DNA of 64,000 bases from Clostridiales bacterium (GTDB lineage: Bacteria > Bacillota_A > Clostridia > Oscillospirales > Oscillospiraceae), in assembly GCA_014799485.1 (NCBI GenBank), contig JAAVHY010000035.1:13562-77561 (forward strand), given 5' to 3'. The notes below the pieces were generated by a model. The model was not told the origin of the DNA and did no database searches. It saw nothing but the letters and a program-made list of their open reading frames with translations. The stretch's first letter is position 1; each line of letters opens with the position of its first letter. Positions 42,583-52,026 of the stretch are shown piece after piece. The position numbers and the translations under genes are program-made.

Positions 42583-43167
42583 ATGACTGCGAAAACCTTG
42601 GCGGACACCCGGCGGCTGACGCTGTGCGCCGTGATGGCGGCGGTGATGTGCGTGATCGCCCCCATCTCCATCCCCATCGGGCCCATCTCTATCACCGGGG
42701 GCACCCTGGCCATCTACCTGGCGGCCTATCTGCTGGGCGGCGTCTGGGGGACGGTGAGCACCCTGGTGTACCTGCTGGTGGGGTTTGTGGGCCTGCCCGT
42801 GTTCAGCAACTACATGGGCGGCGCGGCCCGTCTGCTGGGCCCCACGGGGGGCTATCTGGTGGGCTACCTGCCCATGGCGCTGCTGGCGGGGACGGTAGTC
42901 CAGCGGTCTGCCCACCGCTTTGATGAAAGGGGGAAGGCCGGTATGGTCATCACTTTGGCGGTGCAATTCATGGGGATGGCGCTGGCCACCGCGGTGCTGT
43001 ACGCCTTCGGCACCGCCTGGTACTGCATCCAAGCCGGGGTGGACCTGCAAAAAGCCCTGGCCGCCTGCGTGTTCCCGTTCATCCCCTGGGACCTGGCCAA
43101 GATGGTGGTGGCGCTGATTGTGGGCGCCCCTGTCCGCCGCCGGCTGGAGCGGGCCAATCTGCTGTGA
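42583..43167 (+). CDS. bioY: Biotin transporter S component BioY
   Basis: 194 residues from the ATG at 42583 (GGAG 8 bases upstream). Six hydrophobic helices with BioY signatures: APISIPIGPISITGGTLAIYLAAYLLGG and LVGFVGLPVFSNYMGGAARLLGPTGGYLVGYL. BioY binds biotin and works with a shared ECF module. Regulation by BirA is supported by an operator over the promoter. A terminator follows, so the gene is monocistronic. Confidence 0.95.
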   Translation: MTAKTLADTRRLTLCAVMAAVMCVIAPISIPIGPISITGGTLAIYLAAYLLGGVWGTVSTLVYLLVGFVGLPVFSNYMGGAARLLGPTGGYLVGYLPMALLAGTVVQRSAHRFDERGKAGMVITLAVQFMGMALATAVLYAFGTAWYCIQAGVDLQKALAACVFPFIPWDLAKMVVALIVGAPVRRRLERANLL

Positions 43168-43174
43168 ACTGAAC

Positions 43175-43209
43175 ATCCCCGATCCGGCGCGCCGGGTCGG
43201 GGATTTTTC
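43175..43209 (+). terminator. Terminator of bioY
   Basis: 14-bp stem (43175-43188 with 43191-43204) followed by TTTTTCC. Confidence 0.88.
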
Positions 43210-43333
43210 CTGTCTCCCCGCCCGGGGCAGAAAAAAAGGCTTTCTTTTCCGCCCGGTTCGTAGTAAGATATTGGGGTATGAGTATCGGCCCGGTTTACAG
43301 ATACGAGCGCGCGCGGCGCGCATGGAGGTCGCG

Positions 43334-45661
43334 ATGATCAATTTACTGGCTTTGACCGCTTCGGCGTCCCCCGGCCCCGAGGAGAGCGCCCCGCTCACCC
43401 CGCGGGAAGCCTGGGACGCGGTGGTATACGGCGTGTCCTGGTTTTTCGGCAACCTGTCCCCTGCCTTTGCGTGGGCCATCCTGGGGATCGCGGTGTGCGT
43501 CTCCTTCTTCGTCTACTACTGGTGGTGCCTGCGCCCCCGGCCCCGCAGCCTGGAGTGGATCGCCATGTCGGAGGAGCGCTCCAAACCCCGGCGCATGACC
43601 CTCACCCTGCCCTGCCACCCCATGGAGCGGCGGGACATCCTGCCCGTGCTGCTGCTGACGGCGGTGTACGCCTTCACGGCGTTTTTCCAGCTGGGTGATT
43701 TTTCCGTCCCCCAGAACCCGGCCAAATTCCAGCAGGGGGACAGCTATGAGTTCTCCTACGACCAGCCTGTCACGGTGACCCAATTGTCCTTCTACACCTC
43801 CCTGGGCACCGGGTATTATACCCTGGAGTGGCAAGACGAAAACGGGGACTGGCAGGGCGTCAAGCTGGATCAGCCCTATAACTCCCTGCTCAAGTGGCGG
43901 GTGCTGAACCTGGCCCATGTGGACCGGGACGGCCTGGAAATCAGCGCGGAGAACAAGAACGAGGGCAGCGCGCCGGTGGGCGCCGTGACCGCCTCCCGCT
44001 TCCGCGTCACCGCCGCCAGCGCCCCCCGGGAGGAGGGCCTGTGGCTGTCGGAGCTGGCCCTGTGGGGGGCCGCCGCCTGCGGGCCCGATCCTGGGCTCGT
44101 CCCCGACCATGTGGACGGGGGCGGCGAGGCCCTGTTCGACGAGTCCGGGCTGTGGGCCTGCAAGTACACCTACATGAACTCCTCCTACTTCGACGAAATC
44201 TACCACCCCCGCACGGCGCTGGAGCATCTCAACAACGTCTACCCCTATGAGGTGTCCCACCCGCCCCTGGGCAAGCTGATCATCTCCCTCGGCGTCATGA
44301 TGTTCGGCATGGTGCCCTTCGGCTGGCGGTTCATGGGCACGCTGTTCGGCGTGCTGATGGTGCCGGTGCTGTACATTTTCCTCAAAAACCTGTTCGGCAA
44401 GACCCCCGTGGCCCTGTGCGGCGCGGCGCTGTTCACCTTTGACTTCATGCACCTGGTGCAGACCCGCATCGCCACCATCGACACCTACGGCGTGTTCTTC
44501 ATCCTGGTGTCCTACTATTTCATGTACCGCTGGCTGGCGGTGCCAGCCGGGAAAAAACTGCGGCATTACATCCTGCCCCTGGGGCTCAGCGGCCTGTTCT
44601 GGGGCATCGGCTGCGCCTCCAAGTGGACGGTGGTGTACGCCGGGGTGGGGCTGGCCCTGCTGTGGCTGCTGGGGATGATCTTTAAGGCCGGGGACTGGCT
44701 GGAAGCCGAAAACAAAGCCCGGCTGGCGGCGGCCCCCCCGGAGGTCCGTCAGGAGGTGACGGAGGCCATGTTCCAGGAGGCCCCGCCCCCCTGGGAGCGG
44801 CCGGAGGTCCCCTCTTTCACCGTCCACGCGGCGGGCACCATCTTACTCTCCGTGTTATTCTTTGTTTTGATCCCTCTTTGTATTTACACGGCGTCCTATT
44901 TCCCCTACGCCGCTGCCAAGGGGAACGAGGGCGGCTTCCTGGCCCTGGCGGGGGAGGCCCTCTCCTGGCCTGTTGCCCAGCTGCCCCAGCACCTGGACAA
45001 GCTCCCGGCCCACATGGAACAGCTGGCCCAGACCATGGCGGCGGAGGGCAAGGCCCCCGGCCTGTTGGACCGGATCGACGGATTTTTCAAGGTGATCCCC
45101 GGCGACAGCGCCAACCCGGTGGACATCATGCTGAAAAACCAGCACTTTATGCTCACCTACCACCAGGGCGTCCACACCCCCCACCCCTATGAGTCCTACT
45201 GGTACCAGTGGATCTTCGACGGGCGGCCCATCCTGTACTACCGCGACCTGGACGTGCCGGGGATGAAGAGCCTGTTCGCCTCCTTCAACAACCCCCTGGT
45301 GTCCTGGGCGGGGCTGGCGGCCTTCTTCGCCGTGGCCATCCAGACGGTGCGGCGCAAGTGCGGCAAGGGGCTGTTCATCCTCATCGCGCTGCTGTCCCAG
45401 TTCGTGCCCTGGCTGCCCATCGGGCGCATCCTGTTCGCCTACCATTACTTCCCCACGGTGCTGTTCCTGTGCTTCGCCATCGCCTACCTGATGGACGACA
45501 TGATGACCCGGAAGCGGACGGGATACCGGCTGGCGGTCTACGGCTTCACCGGCTGCGCCGTTGGGCTGTACGCCGTTTTCTATCCCGAGCTCATCGGCAT
45601 CTACGTGCCCACCTGGTACGCCACGTATTTCCTGCGCTGGTTCCCAAGCTGGCCCTTGTAG
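43334..45661 (+). CDS. PMT-type phospholipid carrier-dependent glycosyltransferase with inserted beta-sandwich
   Basis: 775 residues from the ATG at 43334 (GGAGG upstream). A GT39-like integral membrane enzyme: catalytic Asp-Glu in YFDEIYHPRTALEHL (about residue 285), followed by SHPPLGKLIISLGVMMFG and about ten more helices. Bacterial PMTs move mannose or another sugar from a polyprenyl carrier to exported proteins or glycans. Unusually, residues about 121-260 form a non-membrane domain (YTLEWQDENGDWQ ... SRFRVTAAS ... LWLSELALWG) resembling a discoidin/F5-8 sugar-binding fold. The stop codon lies inside a palindromic element. Confidence 0.87.
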   Translation: MINLLALTASASPGPEESAPLTPREAWDAVVYGVSWFFGNLSPAFAWAILGIAVCVSFFVYYWWCLRPRPRSLEWIAMSEERSKPRRMTLTLPCHPMERRDILPVLLLTAVYAFTAFFQLGDFSVPQNPAKFQQGDSYEFSYDQPVTVTQLSFYTSLGTGYYTLEWQDENGDWQGVKLDQPYNSLLKWRVLNLAHVDRDGLEISAENKNEGSAPVGAVTASRFRVTAASAPREEGLWLSELALWGAAACGPDPGLVPDHVDGGGEALFDESGLWACKYTYMNSSYFDEIYHPRTALEHLNNVYPYEVSHPPLGKLIISLGVMMFGMVPFGWRFMGTLFGVLMVPVLYIFLKNLFGKTPVALCGAALFTFDFMHLVQTRIATIDTYGVFFILVSYYFMYRWLAVPAGKKLRHYILPLGLSGLFWGIGCASKWTVVYAGVGLALLWLLGMIFKAGDWLEAENKARLAAAPPEVRQEVTEAMFQEAPPPWERPEVPSFTVHAAGTILLSVLFFVLIPLCIYTASYFPYAAAKGNEGGFLALAGEALSWPVAQLPQHLDKLPAHMEQLAQTMAAEGKAPGLLDRIDGFFKVIPGDSANPVDIMLKNQHFMLTYHQGVHTPHPYESYWYQWIFDGRPILYYRDLDVPGMKSLFASFNNPLVSWAGLAAFFAVAIQTVRRKCGKGLFILIALLSQFVPWLPIGRILFAYHYFPTVLFLCFAIAYLMDDMMTRKRTGYRLAVYGFTGCAVGLYAVFYPELIGIYVPTWYATYFLRWFPSWPL

Positions 45662-45763
45662 ACGCAAGCTCCATATCCCTCGCTTCCGGCTTTGCCGAAA
45701 GCTCGCTCATTTCACTGCGTCTACAATTCCAAATCGAACCCGCTTCGCTGGGCTTCGATTTGG
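45657..45763. repeat. Composite palindromic element
   Basis: TGTAGACGCA (45657-45666) pairs with TGCGTCTACA (45716-45725) around an inner hairpin (45682-45702), and CCAAATCGAA (45729-45738) pairs with TTCGATTTGG (45754-45763). It looks like a REP-type or small non-autonomous element. It contains the PMT stop codon and may act as its terminator. Confidence 0.55.
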
Positions 45764-45791
45764 CTTAAAAGGGCATTTTGAGGTGATAACA

Positions 45792-46607
45792 ATGTATCTC
45801 TGTGACATCCACAGCCACACGAAAATATCCCACGACAGCCGGGCGGAGCTGTCCGACACCGCCCGGGCCGCTATCGCGGCGGGCCTGCGGGAGTTCTGCG
45901 TCACCGACCACCACGACCTCTTGAACTTCGACGGGTCGCCCGCCGGCCCCTTCGACTGGCCCGCCGCCAAGGAGCAGTACCGCGCGGTGAAGCGGGAAGT
46001 GGGGGACAATCTCATCCTCCGCCTTGGGATCGAGCTGGGCTCCGCGCCCTACGATCCGGAGGCCGCCCGGGCGGTGCTGGCCCAGGGCGGCGAGGAGCTG
46101 GATTTTGTGCTGGGCTCCCTCCACAACTGGATCGGCATGGAAGGGGGGCACGACCTGTATTTTTCCGACTTCCACAACAATATGGAGCTGAGCCGCCGCG
46201 CCATGGGCAGCACCCTGGACCACACCTGGACGCTGGTGACCCAATGCCCCGACTGCTACGACAGCCTGGCCCACATCGTCTACCCCCTGCGGTACATCCA
46301 CCGGGACGGGGTGGAGCTGTCCATCGCCGACTACGAGGAACAGGTGCGGGCCATCTTCACCGAGGTGGCAAAGACCGGCCACGCTATGGAAGTGAACGTG
46401 TGCCGGGGGGAGGATCTGGGCTCCTGGCCCCCCCTGCTGGCCTGGTTCAAGGAGTGCGGCGGGGAACTGGTTACCATAGGGGCGGACGCCCACCGGGCCC
46501 AGGATGTGGCAAAGGGCATCCCCCAGGCCCTGGAGATGATAAAAGCCGCGGGGTTTGACTGCGTGACCACCTACGAGCGCCGCAAGCCGGTGCTCCACAA
46601 GCTATAA
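45792..46607 (+). CDS. PHP-domain phosphatase, histidinol-phosphatase HisJ-like
   Basis: 271 residues from the ATG at 45792 (GAGGTGA upstream). PHP metal motifs: DIHSHTKISHDS at the N-terminus, CVTDHHDL, GIELGSAPYD, LGSLHNW and a final GADAHRAQDV. The length and motif spacing fit histidinol-phosphate phosphatase of the HisJ/HisK type. No other his genes are nearby, so a related sugar-phosphate substrate is possible. The next gene, rpiB, follows 16 bases later. Confidence 0.85.
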   Translation: MYLCDIHSHTKISHDSRAELSDTARAAIAAGLREFCVTDHHDLLNFDGSPAGPFDWPAAKEQYRAVKREVGDNLILRLGIELGSAPYDPEAARAVLAQGGEELDFVLGSLHNWIGMEGGHDLYFSDFHNNMELSRRAMGSTLDHTWTLVTQCPDCYDSLAHIVYPLRYIHRDGVELSIADYEEQVRAIFTEVAKTGHAMEVNVCRGEDLGSWPPLLAWFKECGGELVTIGADAHRAQDVAKGIPQALEMIKAAGFDCVTTYERRKPVLHKL

Positions 46608-46623
46608 GAGAGGATTTGAGGGT

Positions 46624-47061
46624 ATGAAAATTTCCATTGCCTGCGACCATGGGGCCTATGAACTGAAGGAGCGGCTGAAAGCCCACCTGCTGGAGCAGGG
46701 CCACCAGGTCACCGACTGCGGTACCGACAGCACGGACAGCTGCGACTATCCCGACTACGCCCGCCCCGCCGCCCAGCTGGTGGCGGACGGCGCCTGCGAT
46801 AAGGGCGTCGTCCTCTGCACCACCGGCATCGGCGTGTCCATGGTGGCCAACAAGGTGAAGGGCGTGCGGTGCGCCCTGTGCCACGAACCGCTGTCCGCCG
46901 AGATGACCCGCCGCCACAACGACGCCAACGTGCTGGCCATGGGGGCCGGGGTCACCGGCGGCAACCTGGCGGAGCGGATTTTGGACGTGTTCCTGTCCAC
47001 TGAGTTCGAGGGCGGCCGTCACCAGCGCCGGGTGGACAAGGTGATGGAGACGGAACAGTAA
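46624..47061 (+). CDS. rpiB: Ribose-5-phosphate isomerase B
   Basis: 145 residues. ACDHGAYELKERL is the N-terminal substrate-binding motif, and LCTTGIGVSMVANK contains the catalytic cysteine. RHNDANVLAMGAG is the conserved C-terminal segment. It interconverts ribose-5-phosphate and ribulose-5-phosphate in the pentose phosphate pathway; LacA/RpiB paralogs with other substrates exist. A bidirectional terminator follows. Confidence 0.94.
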   Translation: MKISIACDHGAYELKERLKAHLLEQGHQVTDCGTDSTDSCDYPDYARPAAQLVADGACDKGVVLCTTGIGVSMVANKVKGVRCALCHEPLSAEMTRRHNDANVLAMGAGVTGGNLAERILDVFLSTEFEGGRHQRRVDKVMETEQ

Positions 47062-47093
47062 ACACTTCTCGTTATATCACGCAGAAATACAAC

Positions 47094-47131
47094 AAAACGG
47101 AGCGTTCCCCAATGGGGAAGCGCTCCGTTTT
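47094..47131. terminator. Bidirectional terminator between rpiB and the Toprim gene
   Basis: AAAACGGAGCG (47094-47104) pairs with CGCTCCGTTTT, with an inner TCCCC/GGGGA. A and T tracts are on both ends, suitable for both convergent transcripts. Confidence 0.82.
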
Positions 47132-47727
47132 CATTGATTCAGCAGTTTGTCCAGCTCGTCCGGGGTATACAGCGCGTTCAGCGCCGCCAGCAGGGCCTTG
47201 GCGCTCATGTGCTCAGGCAGCTCCAGTTTTTGCAGAAGGGCGGCCCGCCGCCGGGCCGCGTCAGGTGTGCCGGACAATCCCAGCGCAAACAGATCCGCCG
47301 GGGTCAGATTTCCTTGCTCCCGCGCCGGGGCCTCCCCGTCCAGCACCGTGGCCCCGGCCCGGAGGATGGCGTTTCGCAGTACGTCCGGGGGCATCCCCTC
47401 CACCCCCAGCTTGCCCTCCTTGCCGGGGGCGCGCTTGCGGCGCTCCTTGCCGTACACGTCGGGGACGTAGGCGTGCTTGAGCTGTTCCTTGGGGATGGCC
47501 CCTTTCAGGTAATTGCGGATGACGAACCCCGCCCCGTCCGGGTCGGTGAGGACGATGAGCCCCCGCTTTGCCGCCAGCTTCCGCAAAAGGGCCAACCGCT
47601 CCCCGTCCTTGAACACGCCGAACCCGGCGGTGTCCAGGATCAGGGTGTCCACCACCCCGGCCAGGGCGGACTTGTCGTACCGGCCCTCTACTACAATGGC
47701 CTCTTGAATACGCAGCGGGACGCTCAT
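47131..47727 (-). CDS. Toprim-domain protein related to ribonuclease M5 (DUF4093)
   Basis: 198 residues from the ATG at 47727. N-terminal Toprim fold with the glutamate in VVEGRYDKSAL and the acidic pair in LTDPDGAG, then a C-terminal helical domain (GNLTPADLFALGLSG) as in RNase M5-related proteins. RNase M5 matures 5S rRNA. This variant lacks the full M5 length match and is often called ribonuclease M5-like. It overlaps the upstream holA by four bases, so it is coupled to a DNA polymerase subunit gene. Confidence 0.82.
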   Translation of the reverse strand: MSVPLRIQEAIVVEGRYDKSALAGVVDTLILDTAGFGVFKDGERLALLRKLAAKRGLIVLTDPDGAGFVIRNYLKGAIPKEQLKHAYVPDVYGKERRKRAPGKEGKLGVEGMPPDVLRNAILRAGATVLDGEAPAREQGNLTPADLFALGLSGTPDAARRRAALLQKLELPEHMSAKALLAALNALYTPDELDKLLNQ

Positions 47728-48779
47728 ACCGTTGCCCTCCGGCCGGAGGCCAGCTCCATCAGCAGGGCGGTGAGCACCTCGTTCTCCTGACCGTAGGAGG
47801 ATTTCAGGACGATGTCCGTCTCGGCGCACCGGCGCACGGCGTACCGGCACCAGGGCAGGGAGAACCGCCGGGCGGCGTCCATCAGCTTGTCCGCCGGGTA
47901 GGCGGACTTCATCCCCCACAGCTCCATGAACTCCTCCCGGCCCTTCCCCGCGTCCAGGTACAGCCGGGCGGTGTACAGCTGGCGGAAGTACTTGCCCATG
48001 GCGGCCAGGATCATGATGGGGGCCTGCTGGCTGTGGAGCAGGTCGGCCAGCACCGACGCGGCCTTGTCGAAGTCCTTGCGGGCCATGGCGTCCGTCATCT
48101 GGAACACCACCGCGTCCAGCTTGGGGATGACCACCGCGTCCATGTCCGCCCGGGTGACCCTGGGGTGGCCGGCGTAGGCGGTCAGCTTGCCGATCTCGGA
48201 GGCCAGGTCGTGCATCAGGTCGCCCACCAGGAAAATGAGGTAACGGGCGTCCTCGGTGTCCACGCTCTTGCCCGCCTTTTTGAACTGGCGGCAGATCCAG
48301 TCGGTGAGGTCCCCCTGCTCCTGGCGCTGGAAGTTCACCACCGCCCCCTCTTTTTTCAGCAGGGCGGCCAGCTTGGACCGCCCGTCCGCCTTGTAGGGCA
48401 GCAGGTCGTACACGAACACCAGGCAGCAGTAGTCCGGCAGGGCCTCCAGGACGGACAACAGCTTCTCCTTCCCCTTGTCCCCCTGGGCGAACAGGTCGAA
48501 GTCGGTGACGGCCACCAGGGTGCGTTCGCTCATCATGGGCAGGCAGTCCACCGCCTGCTCGATCCAGTCCACCGAGCAGTCCTTCCCCCGGGCGGTGTGG
48601 AGGTTGAAGTCCTCCAGCCCATCGGGCAGGATGGCCCGCTTCAGCTGGCCCAGGTAGTAGTCCCGGAGGAACGCCTCCTCCCCGTGGAAGACATACAGCT
48701 TTTTCGGCGCGCCCTCTTTCAAGGCCCGCTTCAGCTCCCGCATGGCGGTGTTGTCCACTTTATCCCGTTTCGGCGGCAT
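47724..48779 (-). CDS. holA: DNA polymerase III delta subunit
   Basis: 351 residues from the ATG at 48779 (AAAGGGGG upstream). Clamp-loader delta: KKLYVFHGEEAFLRDYYLGQLK opens the first domain, LVFVYDLLPYKADGRSKLAALLKKEGAVVNFQ lies in the second, and the C-terminal collar follows. It opens the beta clamp as part of the gamma complex and has no working ATP site. It is transcribed after comEC; such a comEC-holA pairing is common in Firmicutes. Confidence 0.94.
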   Translation of the reverse strand: MPPKRDKVDNTAMRELKRALKEGAPKKLYVFHGEEAFLRDYYLGQLKRAILPDGLEDFNLHTARGKDCSVDWIEQAVDCLPMMSERTLVAVTDFDLFAQGDKGKEKLLSVLEALPDYCCLVFVYDLLPYKADGRSKLAALLKKEGAVVNFQRQEQGDLTDWICRQFKKAGKSVDTEDARYLIFLVGDLMHDLASEIGKLTAYAGHPRVTRADMDAVVIPKLDAVVFQMTDAMARKDFDKAASVLADLLHSQQAPIMILAAMGKYFRQLYTARLYLDAGKGREEFMELWGMKSAYPADKLMDAARRFSLPWCRYAVRRCAETDIVLKSSYGQENEVLTALLMELASGRRATV

Positions 48780-48821
48780 GGACGCCGCCCCCTTTCTCAG
48801 CAAGTATACAAGCGGTTTCTT

Positions 48822-51194
48822 CTAATATACCCCCACCCGGTCCCCTTGAACCCGCACGGTGACGGTCCCCTCCTGGTCGGTGCGGTGGATCTCCGCGCCC
48901 AGCGCCTCCAGCCGCTCCAGCGTCTCGTCCGCCGGGTGGCCGTAGGAGTTGTTGGCCCCGGCGGAGATCACGGCAAGCTCCGGGGCCGCGGCGCGGAGAA
49001 ACTCCTCACAGCTGGAGTTTTTGGAACCGTGATGACCCACGATCAGAAGCTCAATGTCGGGGATAGGGCAGTACTTCACCAGCATCTTCTCCACGAATGC
49101 GTCCGCGTCCCCGGTGATCAGCACGTCAAAATCCTGATAACCGCACAGGGCAAACAGCCCGGATTCGTTGGACGTGCCCCCGCCCAGGGGCGGGAACAGG
49201 GTGAGGGCCGATTTGCCCAGGGCCAGCTCCAACCTGTCGTCCACCAGGATGACTTCCGCGCCCTCTGCTTCCGCCAGTTCCAGCAAATACGCGGCGTCCT
49301 CGGGGTCTGTATCGCCCCCGGGGATGGCCACCTTGTCCACCTGCATACGGTAAAATAACTGCTCCACCCCGTTGAAGTGGTCGCTGTCAAAGTGGGTGAG
49401 TACCAACATGTCCAGCCGGACGCGGCCCATAGCCGCGAAGTAGTCGGCGGCGATGTCCCCGGCGCCGCGGGAGCCGTCCCCGCCGCAGTCCACCAGCGCC
49501 GCCTGCCCGCCGGACAGCAGGGCGGTGGACGACCCCTGGCCCACGTCCAGGGCGGTCACGGTGAGATCGGCGGTCTCCGCTTCCATCCGGCCAAACCCGA
49601 TGGCGGCGCACAGCAGGGCCAGCAGGACGCATACCAAAACCAACGGCCGCTTGGGTCGTTCTGCCCCCAGGAACGCCGCGCCCAGGATGAGATAGACCGC
49701 CGCCAGCCAAATCACGCAGTACCGGCTGTCCGTGCTCAGCGAGGCGAAGGGGAACTTGCCCAGCAGCAGCGCCGCCCACCGGGCATAGTGCCCCAGCAGT
49801 CCGGCGGCAGTCCCCAAAAGGGCGGCGGGGCCGGGGAGGAAAATCGCAAGCGTCCCCAATACCAGGGCGCACATCATCAGCAGGCTCAGCGCCCACAGCG
49901 CCAGCACATTGGATACCGGGGATAACAGCACAATCTGCCCGAAATACAGCGCAATCAGCGGCACGGTGAACAGCATGGCCCCCAGGGAGGTGGACACACT
50001 GACGGCCACCGTGCGAACCGCTTTCCACAGGGCCAGCCGGAACCCCTTCTCGGGCCGCAGGGGCTTCAAGGGTTCGCACATCCACCGGCGCAGGGGCTCG
50101 GACACCAGCAGGATACCCGCCACCGAGGCGAAGGACAATTGCAGGCCCACGCTGGCGGCGGCAAAGGGGTTCTGGATCAGCAGCACCAGCAGGGCAAGGC
50201 CCAGGGCGGAGGGCCCGTCCTCCTCCCGCTGGGCAATGGGCGCGAACAGCAGGGCGCACTGCATGATGACCGCCCGGAATGCCGACGGGGTGCCCCCCGC
50301 CATGAGGGCGTAGAACACCAGCAACGGAATCATGGCCAGCGCCGCATTCCGCCGCCGCCCGCACAGGAACAGCGCCATCTGCACCAGGAAGGAGATGTGG
50401 AACCCGGACACCACCGCGGCGTGCATCAGTCCCGCCCGGTTGAAGGCGGAGTAAAGGGTCTCGTCCAGCCCGGACTTGTCCCCCAGGGTGACGGCGGCGG
50501 CGATGGGGGCGGCGGCATCATCGAAGGCCGCGTCAATGCCCTCCCGGAGCTTGCGGGCGCACAGGGCTGGCCAGTACTGAAAGGGGACGCGCTCCGCCGG
50601 CGTGACCTCCGGCACGTCGTTGCAGTACGCCAGCAGGTACACGCCCTTGGCGGTGTAGTAGGTGGTCTCGTCGCCGTAGGCGTAGGTGGACGGCTTGACC
50701 CGGGCCGTGCAGACCACCCGGTCGCCGGGCTTCAGCCCGCCCCAGTCGGCGGAGCCGTACACCAGCGCGTCCGGGGCAAAAAAGCCACCGTCCAAATGGA
50801 CGGTAACGGAATAACCGCCGATGGAGGTGGGCGCGGGATAGGACGCCGCCTCGCCGGAGAGCAAAACCTCGTCCCCCACCCGGTTTTCCGCCGGGGCGCG
50901 GAACAGCGCGAAGTATGCCCCGGCCCACCCGAAGGCCAGCACCCCGCCCAGGCACAGGGCCAGCCCCCGCCGGGAGAACTGGTACAGCGTCCACCGGGAC
51001 AGCGGACGCTTGTCCTTGGGGCGGCGCAGGAGGATGGGGTGCTCATGGGGCCGGGGCCGGGTGGTCAGCCACACCGCCAGCGCCAGCCCCAGCAGGGCGG
51101 CGGCAATCGCCACAGGCACGGGGCCCAGGTCACAATAGCACGCCCACAGGCAGGCGACGGCGAAGCCAGCTGAAAACCAGGCCAGTTTCCGCAT
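48822..51194 (-). CDS. comEC: DNA internalisation-related competence protein ComEC
   Basis: 790 residues from the ATG at 51194. An N-terminal membrane region leads into the OB-fold-like DUF4131 domain (about 95-200), the Competence domain with about eight helices (GLMHAAVVSGFHISFL), and a C-terminal metallo-beta-lactamase domain (TALDVGQGSSTALLSGGQAALVDCGGD, THFDSDHFNG, VGHHGSKNSS) with the HxxxDH-type metal ligands (H-F-D-S-D-H). ComEC forms the channel that takes up single-stranded DNA and degrades the other strand. No other com genes are in the window. Confidence 0.95.
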   Translation of the reverse strand: MRKLAWFSAGFAVACLWACYCDLGPVPVAIAAALLGLALAVWLTTRPRPHEHPILLRRPKDKRPLSRWTLYQFSRRGLALCLGGVLAFGWAGAYFALFRAPAENRVGDEVLLSGEAASYPAPTSIGGYSVTVHLDGGFFAPDALVYGSADWGGLKPGDRVVCTARVKPSTYAYGDETTYYTAKGVYLLAYCNDVPEVTPAERVPFQYWPALCARKLREGIDAAFDDAAAPIAAAVTLGDKSGLDETLYSAFNRAGLMHAAVVSGFHISFLVQMALFLCGRRRNAALAMIPLLVFYALMAGGTPSAFRAVIMQCALLFAPIAQREEDGPSALGLALLVLLIQNPFAAASVGLQLSFASVAGILLVSEPLRRWMCEPLKPLRPEKGFRLALWKAVRTVAVSVSTSLGAMLFTVPLIALYFGQIVLLSPVSNVLALWALSLLMMCALVLGTLAIFLPGPAALLGTAAGLLGHYARWAALLLGKFPFASLSTDSRYCVIWLAAVYLILGAAFLGAERPKRPLVLVCVLLALLCAAIGFGRMEAETADLTVTALDVGQGSSTALLSGGQAALVDCGGDGSRGAGDIAADYFAAMGRVRLDMLVLTHFDSDHFNGVEQLFYRMQVDKVAIPGGDTDPEDAAYLLELAEAEGAEVILVDDRLELALGKSALTLFPPLGGGTSNESGLFALCGYQDFDVLITGDADAFVEKMLVKYCPIPDIELLIVGHHGSKNSSCEEFLRAAAPELAVISAGANNSYGHPADETLERLEALGAEIHRTDQEGTVTVRVQGDRVGVY

Positions 51195-51333
51195 ACCGCC
51201 GCCCCCTTTTTCTGTCTCTTTTCCTATTTTATCCGCAAAGGGGGGACAAGTCAACGCCGGGGAGAAAAATGTCGAAAAGGCTTGCCAGAGGGGGGCGGGT
51301 CTGGTATGCTGACAGGGACGAGGAGATGATATC

Positions 51334-51966
51334 GTGTACATATTCGACCTGGACGGCACCATCACCGACACCAACGGCATCTGGCTGGAGGTGGACCGGG
51401 AATTCCTCACCCGCCGGGGGCTGACCCATACCCCGGAGTACCAGCGGGTGGTGGAGCGCTCCATCTTCCCCATCGCGGCCCAATTCACCAAGGAGTACTA
51501 CCATCTCCCCGACAGCCCAGCGGACATCATGGCGGAGTGGGACAGTCTGGCCGAGCAGCATTACCGGGAGCTGGCATCCCTGAAGCCCGGGGCGGAAAAA
51601 TTCCTCCGCCAGTGCCGTGCCGAGGGCCGCCCCATGGCCATCTTCACCGCCTGCCGCCCCGCCCTGTGTGAAACGATCCTGGAGCGGTACGGCCTGCGGG
51701 AATTGTTTGACCATATCGTCTTTGCCGAGGAGATCGGCCTGGAAAAGCGGGACCCCCGGTGCTTCACCCGGCTCAGCGAACTGCTGGGCGCGCCGCCCGA
51801 GGACTGCACCCTCTTCGACGACAGCCCTGACAACTGCGCCACCGCCATGAAAGCGGGCATGACCGCCGTGGGGGTGTACGATGACTATTACGACGGCCGC
51901 CAGGACGAGCTGAAAGCGGCGTGCCGCCAATACATCCGCTCCTTTGAGGAGTTGATCCGCCCATAG
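51334..51966 (+). CDS. HAD-superfamily hydrolase, beta-phosphoglucomutase-like subclass
   Basis: 210 residues with a GTG start at 51334. Motif I FDLDGTITDT, motif II IFTACRP (Thr in the usual S/T place), the motif III lysine in EKRDPRCF, and motif IV LFDDSPDN. The helical cap between motif I and II puts it in subfamily I. It is a phosphatase or phosphomutase of unknown substrate. It diverges from comEC; the next gene begins 60 bases downstream, after a hairpin. Confidence 0.9.
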   Translation: MYIFDLDGTITDTNGIWLEVDREFLTRRGLTHTPEYQRVVERSIFPIAAQFTKEYYHLPDSPADIMAEWDSLAEQHYRELASLKPGAEKFLRQCRAEGRPMAIFTACRPALCETILERYGLRELFDHIVFAEEIGLEKRDPRCFTRLSELLGAPPEDCTLFDDSPDNCATAMKAGMTAVGVYDDYYDGRQDELKAACRQYIRSFEELIRP

Positions 51967-51977
51967 GGCCATTGGCA

Positions 51978-52020
51978 AACACCTCCCTTCCCACATAGAA
52001 TGTGGGGCAAAGGAGGTGTT
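51978..52020 (+). promoter_or_regulatory. Hairpin that hides the ribosome binding site of the ferritin-like gene
   Basis: AACACCTCC (51978-51986) pairs with GGAGGTGTT (52012-52020), with an inner CCCACAT/ATGTGGG. The right arm is the Shine-Dalgarno sequence of the gene starting at 52027. It could also act as a terminator, but its T tract is short. Confidence 0.6.
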
Positions 52021-52026
52021 TTACCT

